A stretch of 64,000 nucleotides of DNA from Winogradskyella sp. MH6 (GTDB lineage: Bacteria; Bacteroidota; Bacteroidia; Flavobacteriales; Flavobacteriaceae): the NCBI RefSeq assembly GCF_022810765.1, contig NZ_CP094494.1:2728001-2792000 (forward strand), read 5' to 3'. Positions 53,300 to 61,106 of the stretch are shown here, piece after piece. Within the stretch, counting starts at the first letter, position 1. Every line of letters starts with the position of its first letter. The translations under genes and the position numbers were made by a program. The notes below the pieces were generated by a model. The model worked only from the letters and a program-made list of their open reading frames with translations, was not told where the DNA came from and made no database searches.

Positions 53300-55801
53300 A
53301 TGAAACATACATATCATATACACGGAATGACTTGTAACGGTTGTCGTACTCACGTAGAGGAAACACTTTCAAAAGTACAAGGCGTTTCAAAAGTAACTGT
53401 TAACCTTGAAAAAGCCGAAGCTACCATCGAAATGGAAAAGCATATTCCGTTAGAAATCTTTCAAAAGGCCTTAAAAGATGATGGTGGTAGATACAGCATT
53501 CATAACCAAGGGGAACATCATCATCATTCAAAACAGAAAACGGAGAAAACCCAAAAAGGCAAAGGAACAGGTACTTTTTACTGCCCAATGCATTGCGAGG
53601 GTGATAAAACCTACGATAAATCAGGCGATTGTCCTGTATGCGGAATGGATTTGGTTGAAGAACAAAATCTATCAACATCAAATGCAGAACAATGGACGTG
53701 TCCAATGCATCCTGAAATTGTAAAAGATGAAGCAGGTTCCTGTCCCATTTGCGGTATGGATTTAGTACCAATGCAACCTGACCTTTCAGCAGAAGAAAAG
53801 ACCTATAAAAAACTATTGAAAAAGTTTTGGATTGCCACAGCATTTACCTTACCAATTTTCTTGATTGCAATGAGCGAAATGCTACAAAGCAATCCCTTAT
53901 ACGATATAATGGAACAGAAATATTGGAATTGGGTACAATTCGTTTTATCCATTCCAGTGGTATTTTATGCAACTTGGATGTTCTTTGAACGAGCTTACAA
54001 AAGCATTAAAACGTGGAACCTCAATATGTTTACACTTATTGGTATAGGTGCAGGTGTAGCGTGGTTATTTAGTGTGATTGGTATGGTGTTTCCTGATGTA
54101 TTTCCTAATGAGTTTAAAACCGAATCGGGAGCAGTTCACGTGTATTTTGAGGCGGCAACAGTTATTTTAACCTTGGTATTGTTAGGTCAATTATTGGAAG
54201 CTCGTGCGCATAGTAAAACCAATTCCGCTGTAAAAGAATTACTGAAATTAGCACCTAACAAAGCTATAAAAATAGTTGATGGTGAAGAGGTTGAAGTGAG
54301 TATTGACAAGATAGAACTTAACGATATTCTTAAAGTAAAACCAGGTGATAAAATCCCTGTTGATGGTATTATTACAGAGGGAGAAACCAGTATTGACGAA
54401 TCAATGATTACTGGTGAACCTATCCCAGTTAATAAGGTTAAAGAAGATAAAGTCAGTAGCGGTACAATAAATGGCAACCAAGCCTTTTTGATGAAAGCGG
54501 AAAAAGTAGGTAGCGACACATTACTTTCCCAAATCATACATATGGTAAACGATGCTAGTAGAAGTCGTGCCCCTATTCAAAATCTTGCAGATAAAGTATC
54601 GGGTTACTTCGTACCTGTGGTAGTCATTATTTCTGTTATCACTTTTATTGTTTGGGCTATTTGGGGACCAGAACCTGCCTATGTATATGCGTTGGTCAAT
54701 GCTATTGCTGTTTTGATTATCGCGTGTCCTTGTGCGTTAGGTTTAGCAACACCAATGTCTGTAATGGTTGGTGTGGGCAAAGGTGCTCAAAATGGTGTAT
54801 TGATTAAAAATGCCGAAGCTCTTGAAAAAATGAATAAGGTAAATACCCTTATTGTGGATAAAACAGGAACAATAACGGAAGGCAAACCAACAGTTGAAAA
54901 AGTAGGCGCTTTTGGAAATGGTTTTAGTGAAAATGAGGTGTTAAATTTTATAGTTTCCTTAAATACTAATAGCGAACACCCATTAGCAGAAGCAACCGTT
55001 AAATACGGTAAAGAACATAATGCCGAAATTCTAAAATCAACCAATTTTAGTGCAGTTACAGGAAAAGGTGTTGAAGCTGAAATTGATAGTAAAAAAATAG
55101 CTTTAGGTAATCCAAAAATGATGGAATATGCCAAAGCAGATATTACTTCTAAAATGAAAGACGAAGCTAAATCTTACCAAAAACAAGGTAAGACAGTTTC
55201 TTATTTATCATTAGATGAAACCGTTGTAGGATATGTTGTTATAGGAGATAAAATAAAAGATACCAGTGCAAAAGCTATACAAGAATTGCAAAGCAAAGGG
55301 GTTGATGTAATAATGCTTACAGGCGATAATCACGATACTGCACAAGCAGTAGCATCAGAATTAAATCTAGCAGATTTTAAAGCGAGTATGTTACCCGAAG
55401 ACAAATTAAAAGAAGTTGAGAAACTTCAAAATGAAGGTAAAGTGGTTGCTATGGCAGGCGATGGTATTAACGATGCACCGGCATTGGCAAAAAGTGATGT
55501 AGGGATTGCAATGGGTACAGGAACAGATGTCGCTATTGAAAGTGCAATGATAACCTTGGTAAAAGGCGATTTACACGGTATTGTAAAAGCCCGTCATTTA
55601 AGTAGTGCAGTAATGAAGAACATCAAACAAAATCTATTTTTTGCTCTTATCTATAACACATTAGGTGTGCCTATTGCAGCAGGTGTGTTATTTCCATTCT
55701 TTGGAATATTATTATCACCTATGATTGCAGCTTTGGCAATGAGTTTTAGTTCAGTTTCAGTTATAGGTAATGCATTACGATTAAGAACAATTAAAGTATA
55801 A
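53300..55801 (+). CDS. copA: copper-translocating P1B-type ATPase
   Basis: An 833-residue Cu(I) exporter. It has one HMA domain (residues 1-66; MTCNGC at 10-15). Two heavy-metal-binding (YHS-like) modules follow: CPMHCEGDKTYDKSGDCPVC near 94-113 and CPMHPEIVKDEAGSCPICGM near 134-153. The transmembrane site is C476-P-C478 (ACPCALGLATP), the phosphorylated Asp is D520 (DKTGT), and MITGEPIP and GDGINDAPAL are present. The two binding modules between HMA and membrane domain are shared with the CusB protein downstream. It pumps Cu(I) to the periplasm for removal by CusABC. Confidence 0.95.
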   Translation: MKHTYHIHGMTCNGCRTHVEETLSKVQGVSKVTVNLEKAEATIEMEKHIPLEIFQKALKDDGGRYSIHNQGEHHHHSKQKTEKTQKGKGTGTFYCPMHCEGDKTYDKSGDCPVCGMDLVEEQNLSTSNAEQWTCPMHPEIVKDEAGSCPICGMDLVPMQPDLSAEEKTYKKLLKKFWIATAFTLPIFLIAMSEMLQSNPLYDIMEQKYWNWVQFVLSIPVVFYATWMFFERAYKSIKTWNLNMFTLIGIGAGVAWLFSVIGMVFPDVFPNEFKTESGAVHVYFEAATVILTLVLLGQLLEARAHSKTNSAVKELLKLAPNKAIKIVDGEEVEVSIDKIELNDILKVKPGDKIPVDGIITEGETSIDESMITGEPIPVNKVKEDKVSSGTINGNQAFLMKAEKVGSDTLLSQIIHMVNDASRSRAPIQNLADKVSGYFVPVVVIISVITFIVWAIWGPEPAYVYALVNAIAVLIIACPCALGLATPMSVMVGVGKGAQNGVLIKNAEALEKMNKVNTLIVDKTGTITEGKPTVEKVGAFGNGFSENEVLNFIVSLNTNSEHPLAEATVKYGKEHNAEILKSTNFSAVTGKGVEAEIDSKKIALGNPKMMEYAKADITSKMKDEAKSYQKQGKTVSYLSLDETVVGYVVIGDKIKDTSAKAIQELQSKGVDVIMLTGDNHDTAQAVASELNLADFKASMLPEDKLKEVEKLQNEGKVVAMAGDGINDAPALAKSDVGIAMGTGTDVAIESAMITLVKGDLHGIVKARHLSSAVMKNIKQNLFFALIYNTLGVPIAAGVLFPFFGILLSPMIAALAMSFSSVSVIGNALRLRTIKV

Positions 55802-55818
55802 CCATAAAATTAAATAAT

Positions 55819-56304
55819 ATGGAAAATTCAAAAGAACACTCAAACAAAGGAAACTATAAAACCTTCTTTATAATGTTGGCTTGCTCATTTGTAGCAATGT
55901 ACATTACAATGTATTTAAATACCTATTCAATAGACCATGTGTATTTTAGTTTAACAAGATTCTATATGACTTGCTTGGGTATTTCAGCAATGGCAGTAAT
56001 AATGTGGTTTTTTATGCGAAAAATGTATAATGATAGAAAGAAAAATATAGCAATTCTTGCAGGTAGTTTTATTCTGTTTATAGGGGCTTTAGGGTTAGTA
56101 AGAGCACAAGCACCAATTATTGGTGATGTCCTTTGGATGAAAGCAATGATTCCTCATCACTCTATCGCTATTTTAACAAGTGAAAGGGCAGATATTCAAG
56201 ACCCAGAAGTAAAAAAACTGGCAGAAGATATTATTGAAGCACAACGCAAGGAAATAGAAGAAATGAAAGCAATGATAAAACGATTAGAAAATGAAAACAA
56301 ATAA
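55819..56304 (+). CDS. DUF305 membrane protein of the copper cluster
   Basis: A 161-residue protein. It has about three transmembrane helices (TFFIMLACSFVAMYITMYLN; RFYMTCLGISAMAVIMWFFM; IAILAGSFILFIGALGLV). A DUF305-type tail follows: WMKAMIPHHSIAILTSERAD, then PEVKKLAEDIIEAQRKEIEE. The M-x-x-H-H core of DUF305 is thought to bind metal. The gene regularly sits with copper-resistance genes, but its job is not settled. It overlaps cusB by 14 bases. Confidence 0.87.
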   Translation: MENSKEHSNKGNYKTFFIMLACSFVAMYITMYLNTYSIDHVYFSLTRFYMTCLGISAMAVIMWFFMRKMYNDRKKNIAILAGSFILFIGALGLVRAQAPIIGDVLWMKAMIPHHSIAILTSERADIQDPEVKKLAEDIIEAQRKEIEEMKAMIKRLENENK

Positions 56305-58066
56305 GATACTAATCTATTTAGGAATATTAGCAGTTGGTTTATTATTAGGTTGGTTGCTATTTGGTGGTTCATCAAAAGAAGCAGCAGACCATAATCAAAA
56401 TGAAGTTACACAAACTAATCAATTATGGACGTGCTCTATGCATCCACAAATTATGCAACCAGAACCAGGCGATTGTCCCATTTGTGGAATGGACTTAATT
56501 CCTGCCGAGGCTGGTGCAGATGGATTAACAGCAGACCAGTTTAAATTAACAGCTAATGCAATGGCTTTAGCAAACATTCAAACTACAATTGTAGGTAATG
56601 GTTCAGTCGAAAATGGAATCATAAAACTATCGGGTAAAATAGCTGAAAATGAAGAAGCCAATGCAGTACAAGTGAGTTATTTTTCTGGTAGAATTGAACG
56701 GTTGAATATCAGTTTTACAGGTGAAGAAGTACGTAAAGGTCAATTGTTGGCAACAATCTATTCACCAGAATTATATGCAGCTCAACAAGAATTGATTACA
56801 GCGGCTTCTTTAAAAGCATCGCAACCTGCTTTATACAAAGCGGTTCGTAATAAATTAAAGCTTTGGAAATTGTCTGAAACTCAAATCAACCAAATTGAAT
56901 CCTCTGGAAAAGTCATTGAAAATTTCCCTGTGTATGCTACCGTTTCAGGCACGGTGACTGAAAAATTAGTGGAACAAGGCGATTATATTAAGCAAGGTCA
57001 GCCTTTGTTGAAAATTGCTAATCTCAATACGGTTTGGGCAAATTTTGATGTGTATGAAAATCAAATTGAACAATTCAAGAAAGGGCAAGAAGTTAATATA
57101 ATTACCAATGCTTATCCTAATAAACAATTTAAAGGAAAAGTAGATTTTATAGACCCAATTTTAAATACCAAAACTCGTACTGTAGATTTACGTGTGGTTT
57201 TAAATAATAAAGAAGCCATTTTTAAACCAGGAATGTTTGTAACCGCAGAAATTGAAAGTACTAAAACCAATGCAAAAGAAGTAATAACGATACCATCGTC
57301 AGCAGTACTTTGGACAGGTGAACGTTCTGTAGTCTATATCAAATCAAATCCAAACGAACCTGTTTTTGAATTGAAAGAAGTGGCTTTAGGTAAAAAAATC
57401 GGTGATAATTATGAGGTATTAGAGGGATTATTTACAGGAAATGAAATTGTTACCAACGGAACGTTTACGGTGGATGCTGCTGCACAACTACAGGGCAAAA
57501 AGTCAATGATGAACAAGCAAGGTGGTAAAACAATGACAGGTCACGAAGGTCATTTAGGTATGGATAATAATACATCAAAAAATGAAAGTGACCATACTAA
57601 TATGAATGAACGCTTAAAAGTATCAGAGAAATTTCAAGAGCAATTAAAAGAGGTATACAATGATTACATCAATTTAAAAGATGCTTTAGTAAAAGAAGAC
57701 TCAAAAGGTAGTTCACAAAATGCATCATCTTTACTATCAAATTTGAGTAGGGTAGATATGAAATTGCTTAAAGATGAAGCGCACAATCATTGGATGCCAT
57801 TAGTAGATGAAATAAAATCTTCTGCAACTTCAATTTCTGAAACGTCCGATATAAAATCACAAAGAGACCATTTTAAACATTTATCATCACATTTAATAAA
57901 AGCGGTTCAAATATTTGGTGTAAATGAAAAGGTATATGTAGAATTTTGCCCTATGGCAGATAACAATAACGGAGCCTATTGGTTAAGTAAAGAAGAACAA
58001 ATCTTGAATCCATATTTTGGTGATGCAATGCTTAAATGTGGTGAGGTTAAACAAACAATAGAATAA
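56291..58066 (+). CDS. cusB: CusB-type RND adaptor with metal-binding and DUF3347 domains
   Basis: A 591-residue membrane-fusion protein. An N-terminal helix (ILIYLGILAVGLLLGWLLFG) anchors it. A heavy-metal-binding module comes next (WTCSMHPQIMQPEPGDCPIC, about 48-67), the same type as in copA. Then follow the adaptor core (barrel-sandwich from about 100; helical hairpin with LYAAQQELITAASLKASQP; barrel domains to about 400) and a His/Met-rich linker (MTGHEGHLGMDN). The C-terminal 150 residues are DUF3347 (FQEQLKEVYNDYINLKDALV, FCPMADNNNGAYWLSKEEQI). It should capture Cu(I) in the periplasm and hand it to CusA. Confidence 0.92.
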   Translation: MKTNKILIYLGILAVGLLLGWLLFGGSSKEAADHNQNEVTQTNQLWTCSMHPQIMQPEPGDCPICGMDLIPAEAGADGLTADQFKLTANAMALANIQTTIVGNGSVENGIIKLSGKIAENEEANAVQVSYFSGRIERLNISFTGEEVRKGQLLATIYSPELYAAQQELITAASLKASQPALYKAVRNKLKLWKLSETQINQIESSGKVIENFPVYATVSGTVTEKLVEQGDYIKQGQPLLKIANLNTVWANFDVYENQIEQFKKGQEVNIITNAYPNKQFKGKVDFIDPILNTKTRTVDLRVVLNNKEAIFKPGMFVTAEIESTKTNAKEVITIPSSAVLWTGERSVVYIKSNPNEPVFELKEVALGKKIGDNYEVLEGLFTGNEIVTNGTFTVDAAAQLQGKKSMMNKQGGKTMTGHEGHLGMDNNTSKNESDHTNMNERLKVSEKFQEQLKEVYNDYINLKDALVKEDSKGSSQNASSLLSNLSRVDMKLLKDEAHNHWMPLVDEIKSSATSISETSDIKSQRDHFKHLSSHLIKAVQIFGVNEKVYVEFCPMADNNNGAYWLSKEEQILNPYFGDAMLKCGEVKQTIE

Positions 58067-58143
58067 ATAAACACAGATAATAATTAAATTTTTAAACAAT
58101 GAAATCGAAGATTCACGAAAACAAATTAAAAAAAATGGAAATT

Positions 58144-58587
58144 ATGAGTAAAAAAGTAATTTTAAGTGTAGCTGTAATAGTAGCTATGGGATTAACAAGT
58201 TGTAAAAACGAAACTAAAAAAGTTGAAGAAACTACAACAACGGAAGTATCAAAAGAAATCGCAATGACAGATTTATCTTTTGGCGTAAGAGGTAATTGTG
58301 GTATGTGTAAAACTACCATTGAAAAAGCAGCCAATAGTGTAGAAGGTGTGGCAAGTGCCAATTGGGATGTTGATAAAAAGAAAATTGATGTTTCTTTTGA
58401 TGATACCAAAACAGATGCAATGGCAATTCATAATGCAATCGCAGCTTCAGGGTATGATACTGAAAAAGTAGCAGGAAATGAAGAAGCCTATAAAAATTTA
58501 CCTGGTTGTTGCCAATACGATCACGAAATGATGATGAATCAATCTGGTGAAATGAAAAGTGATGTCCATTCAAATCACGATCATTAA
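58144..58587 (+). CDS. HMA-domain lipoprotein, periplasmic copper chaperone
   Basis: A 147-residue protein. MSKKVILSVAVIVAMGLTSC is a lipoprotein signal. An HMA domain (about 40-105) has GNCGMCKTTIEKAANSVEGV with the metal-binding C-x2-C, and ends IAASGYDTEKV. The tail (LPGCCQYDHEMMMNQSGEMK, then a DVHSNHDH end) is rich in Cys, Met and His. It is the last gene of the copper cluster, before a terminator, and probably carries Cu(I) in the periplasm. Starts at 58099 and 58135 are in frame, but the lipoprotein signal fits the ATG at 58144. Confidence 0.87.
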   Translation: MSKKVILSVAVIVAMGLTSCKNETKKVEETTTTEVSKEIAMTDLSFGVRGNCGMCKTTIEKAANSVEGVASANWDVDKKKIDVSFDDTKTDAMAIHNAIAASGYDTEKVAGNEEAYKNLPGCCQYDHEMMMNQSGEMKSDVHSNHDH

Positions 58588-58598
58588 GCAAATAATTT

Positions 58599-58628
58599 AA
58601 GAGTCTTTTTCGGAAGGCTCTTTTTTTA
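58599..58628 (+). terminator. intrinsic terminator of the copper cluster
   Basis: AGAGTC (58600-58605) pairs with GGCTCT (58616-58621), with one G-T pair, followed by a run of T. It lies 12 bases after the last stop. Confidence 0.8.
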
Positions 58629-58828
58629 CATTTTAATTTTAAAAGGGCAGGTAATAAGGTGTTCGTCAGTTGTTCCATTTTGTTCCATAAAGCATAATCA
58701 CAAATGCGTTGCATTGGTGCTTACCATACATAGCACTACTGCGGTGACACATCCTCGTTAGCACTATGTATTTGCTTTACTTCACACACTACACAACTTC
58801 CTCACCCGCAGCTACTCTTGCACCCCAA

Positions 58829-58875
58829 ACCCCAATAAGGTGTGTGCTCGTGGCACACAAAACATAAATTGGGGT
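58829..58875. repeat. nested inverted repeats, candidate oriT or structured RNA
   Basis: Outer arms ACCCCAAT (58829-58836) and ATTGGGGT (58868-58875) are perfect. Inside them TGTGTGC (58841-58847) pairs perfectly with GCACACA (58853-58859) around a five-base loop. Such nested dyads occur at relaxase nick regions and in folded RNAs. Confidence 0.55.
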
Positions 58876-59352
58876 ACAACCGCTGCTTAATAATTTGGCT
58901 CGCCTGCTGTTCGCTGCGGGCTAATCAGGGTGTCACAGTTTTTGAAGGCAGCCATTTTGCATATACAATAACCGCTTCAAGAAATTTGAAGTATGCGCAT
59001 ACTTTTAAAACCGCTTTAATAGCTGATTAAATAGATTTTAAAACCCAAAAGCGGATTATTCTATATTGCAAACGCACAGCAAGAGTAACGCATTCAGTCA
59101 GCTATTTCAGCCACGACACAACCCATTTTTAAATTGGCAATTGCTCGTTAGTAAATTTTATAATCCTCAATTTCCTTAATCTACTTAAATCCTTATAATT
59201 AAATAGCGTTAAGCACTCACAATTGCTAAAATTTAAAAAAGGTAGCCACCCTTCAATAGCTTCATTCAATTGTTACACTTGCTTTCCCACGCTACACCCA
59301 CGCTAAAGCCACCGGCATCAAAAACCTGCGCCACCCTTGCGTTTTCAACGTA

Positions 59353-59433
59353 GGTGTGGTAGCCCTATCGGGCTATTTTCCCACACCACCCTTGCTCAAC
59401 TCGCTGGCGGCTCGCTATTATGGCTATCGCCAT
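59353..59433. repeat. cluster of hairpins with TATC loops
   Basis: GGTGTGG (59353-59359) and CCACACC (59381-59387) enclose TAGCCC-TATC-GGGCTA (59360-59375). Just after, ATGGC-TATC-GCCAT (59420-59433) forms another hairpin with the same tetraloop sequence. Confidence 0.5.
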
Positions 59434-59471
59434 ACGCTACGCGATTACCTGCTAAAGAAACATTGTCGAAA

Positions 59472-59502
59472 AAAGAAAACCCTCGAAAAGAGGGCTTTAC
59501 TA
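59472..59502 (-). terminator. terminator downstream of the DUF1508 gene
   Basis: CCCTC (59480-59484) pairs with GAGGG (59490-59494). On the minus strand the stem is followed by TTTTCTTTTTTC, a good T-tract. It lies 26 bases beyond the DUF1508 stop. Confidence 0.7.
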
Positions 59503-59527
59503 TTATGGTGTTGATTTTAGTTTAAAC

Positions 59528-59854
59528 TTAAACTTCCACAACAGAAGCATTTGGAGCATTAGTTTTAACAGAAGCTATACCATTTTCCATTCCAGAGGAA
59601 GACTCATACATTTCACTGGTCCCAATCACTTGTCCATTACTGGCTTTTAAATTGAAATAATGTTTACCATTACTTGATATTTTTCTATCGAATTTACTAT
59701 CATCTTGCGAATTTTTCCGAACAGATTCAATACCATTCATACAACCAGCTTTTGCTGAATAACCTTCACTTGCTAATATGGTTTGACCATTGTTAGCTTT
59801 TAACCTAAAACGATACTCATTTCGAGCATCTTGATATACTTCAAATTTTGCCAT
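59528..59854 (-). CDS. DUF1508 (YegP-like) protein
   Basis: A 108-residue protein made of two copies of the DUF1508 motif. The first has FEVYQDARNEYRFRLKANNG, QTILASEGYSAKAGCMNGI and ESVRKNS. The second has FDRKISSNGKHYFNLKASNG, QVIGTSEMYESSSGMENGIA and SVKTNAP. YegP-like proteins are small soluble beta-rich proteins without a settled role. An upstream start at 59911 would add 19 poorly fitting residues; MAKFEVYQD at 59854 is the family start. It has no clear link to the metal genes. Confidence 0.87.
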   Translation of the reverse strand: MAKFEVYQDARNEYRFRLKANNGQTILASEGYSAKAGCMNGIESVRKNSQDDSKFDRKISSNGKHYFNLKASNGQVIGTSEMYESSSGMENGIASVKTNAPNASVVEV

Positions 59855-60278
59855 AATGCTTTTATTTATAATTATCCTTAAATATACGGAAAAGGAAAAA
59901 AAAGATTGCAAAGATAGATGGCTACCTTCATCCTACGCTCATCATACTATAAAGTTCAAGCCCTACGGGTTTTGAAAAAAATCTTGCACCTTTGGTAAGG
60001 CGCAAATTTCAAAACCCTTTCCATCAGCAATATTTTTTCCAAAAAACTTGACAGTATGTCAACGCCATCAAAGAAACGGCTTTCTTTTTTCTCTTTTTCT
60101 TTGTAAAAAAAATATTCATTTTTTTATTTCTGATGCAAAAGGAAGCAATCTAAAGCAACAAAATCCATATCTAACGAATAGCATAAAAGTTGCCATATAT
60201 TTCAACGGAATGTACAACTTCGTGTCAAGTCCGTACCAAGTCCGAAGAAAAGTAAGTTTCATTTAAATCATTTATGTT
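59855..60278. other. 424-base intergenic region with one long inverted repeat
   Basis: Upstream of two divergent small genes. Apart from the inverted repeat at 59966-60018, I see no reading frame, and no perfect TAnnTTTG element. Confidence 0.5.
59966..60018. repeat. 11-bp inverted repeat with nested TTGC/GCAA
   Basis: GGGTTTTGAAA (59966-59976) and TTTCAAAACCC (60008-60018) are perfect reverse complements 31 bases apart. TTGC (59983-59986) and GCAA (60003-60006) can extend the stem. It could be an operator, replication structure or small RNA. Confidence 0.5.
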
Positions 60279-60920
60279 ATGGGTAAAATTGCTCAAGGAA
60301 TTTTAGGAGGGCTTTCCGGTAAGGTTGGAAACATTATCGGTGGAAGCTGGAAAGGTATTGACTACATCAGAATTAAACCTTCAAGTGTAGCCAATCCAAG
60401 AACAGTAGGTCAGGTAAACCAAAGAACCAAGTTTACTGTGACTTTAGAATTTATTCAGGCTGTAAAACCATTCATCCAAAAAGGATATAAGTTTTTAGCA
60501 GTGAAGAAAACAGCATTTAATGCTGCGATGTCTTATGTGTTGAATAATGCCATTACAGGAGTCGAACCAGACTTTGAGGTGGATTATGCAACCGCATTAG
60601 TAAGTAGAGGCGGTTTATCAACTGCTTTGAACCCTTCTACAGATCTTGCAACACCTGGAGAGGTAACTTTTAACTGGGATGATAACTCTGCTGAAGGTAA
60701 CGCCAACGCTACCGATAAAGCAATGTTATTGGTTTACAATCCATCAAAGAAAGAATCTATTTCTTTAACAGATGGAGCAGACAGAACAGTAGGGACCCAA
60801 ATTGTTGCAATTCCAACAACCTACGCAGGAGATACTGTAGAGCTATTTATGGCATTTATAACTGCCGATGGTAGCCAAGTATCAAACAGTACTTATTTAG
60901 GCTCTGGGATAGCCAATTAA
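60279..60920 (+). CDS. DUF6266 family protein
   Basis: A 213-residue protein beginning MGKIAQGILGGLSGKVGNII, then GGSWKGIDYIRIKPSSVANP and RTVGQVNQRTKFT. This opening is the mark of DUF6266, common in Bacteroidota islands. The middle is helical (LEFIQAVKPFIQKGYKF) and the C-terminal half is beta-rich, resembling an immunoglobulin- or fibronectin-like fold (GEVTFNWDDNSAEGNANATD, AMLLVYNPSKKESISL). There is no signal peptide. The overall plan resembles the 266-aa protein at 12571-13371. Function unknown. It is the last gene of the island. Confidence 0.85.
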   Translation: MGKIAQGILGGLSGKVGNIIGGSWKGIDYIRIKPSSVANPRTVGQVNQRTKFTVTLEFIQAVKPFIQKGYKFLAVKKTAFNAAMSYVLNNAITGVEPDFEVDYATALVSRGGLSTALNPSTDLATPGEVTFNWDDNSAEGNANATDKAMLLVYNPSKKESISLTDGADRTVGTQIVAIPTTYAGDTVELFMAFITADGSQVSNSTYLGSGIAN

Positions 60921-60940
60921 TAGCTTGGTGCTTTTATTTG

Positions 60941-60968
60941 AAAACCGCTCAAATCGAGCGGTTTTTTT
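60941..60968 (+). terminator. strong intrinsic terminator after the DUF6266 gene
   Basis: AAAACCGCTC (60941-60950) pairs with GAGCGGTTTT (60956-60965), a perfect 10-bp stem with a five-base loop and a T-tract. Confidence 0.88.
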
Positions 60969-61038
60969 ATGTTATATTCGTAAGTGAATTTATTAATGAT
61001 TGCTCTTGTTTTACTCTTTTATGCATTTTTTGTATCCT

Positions 61039-61053
61039 ATTTGTTGCCCAAAT
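61039..61053 (+). repeat. right copy of the 15-base island-end repeat
   Basis: ATTTGTTGCCCAAAT, identical to 29622-29636. ATTTG and CAAAT are inverted arms around five bases, as in a recombinase core site. The first ten bases also match the arm-type box ATYTGTTGCC. Confidence 0.65.
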
Positions 61054-61086
61054 GCTGTAACTATCGTAAAATCAAGGATAATTACA

Positions 61087-61104
61087 TATTGTATCGGTAA
61101 ATAG
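61087..61104 (+). other. candidate attR, imperfect copy of the mnmE 3' end
   Basis: TATTGTATCGGTAAATAG, sharing 13 of 18 positions with the mnmE end at 29479-29496, including an unbroken TGTATCGG. It lies three bases from the stop of the convergent AraC gene. Confidence 0.45.
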
Positions 61105-61106
61105 AT

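Larger units (their letters stand above)
58629..59471. other. 0.84-kb structured non-coding region of the island
   Basis: No reading frame here looks like a real protein; the small frames are compositionally odd. The region is less AT-rich than its surroundings and contains at least three clear hairpins. Two of these are nested in outer inverted repeats and are listed separately. It could hold a transfer origin, a replication site or a structured RNA. Confidence 0.5.
29479..61104. mobile_element. integrative genomic island at the 3' end of mnmE (about 31.6 kb)
   Basis: The segment starts with a tyrosine integrase near its left end. It carries HTH/excisionase-like and VirE-N/DUF3987 genes typical of Bacteroidota elements, then defence-like and metal-resistance cargo. 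It ends before an ordinary AraC gene. The left edge is the mnmE 3' end (29479-29496) and the right edge an imperfect copy at 61087-61104. A perfect 15-base direct repeat (ATTTGTTGCCCAAAT at 29622-29636 and 61039-61053) lies just inside both edges and could instead be the true core. No relaxase, coupling protein or T4SS gene is present, so it is not self-transmissible as it stands. Confidence 0.75.

Noticed and set aside
58704..58716. AATGC-GTT-GCATT dyad after the copper cluster as a third Fur-type operator
   Set aside because: The half-site spacing differs from TGCAACA-N4-TGCATT and no promoter or gene follows.
58842..59525. Two short plus-strand frames (58842-59030 and 59337-59525)
   Set aside because: They lie over the hairpin-rich non-coding region, have odd composition and no start context or family resemblance.
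29479..61104. Full integrative conjugative element
   Set aside because: No relaxase, coupling protein, Tra/VirB genes or mobilisation protein was seen between the two ends, so I call it a non-conjugative island.
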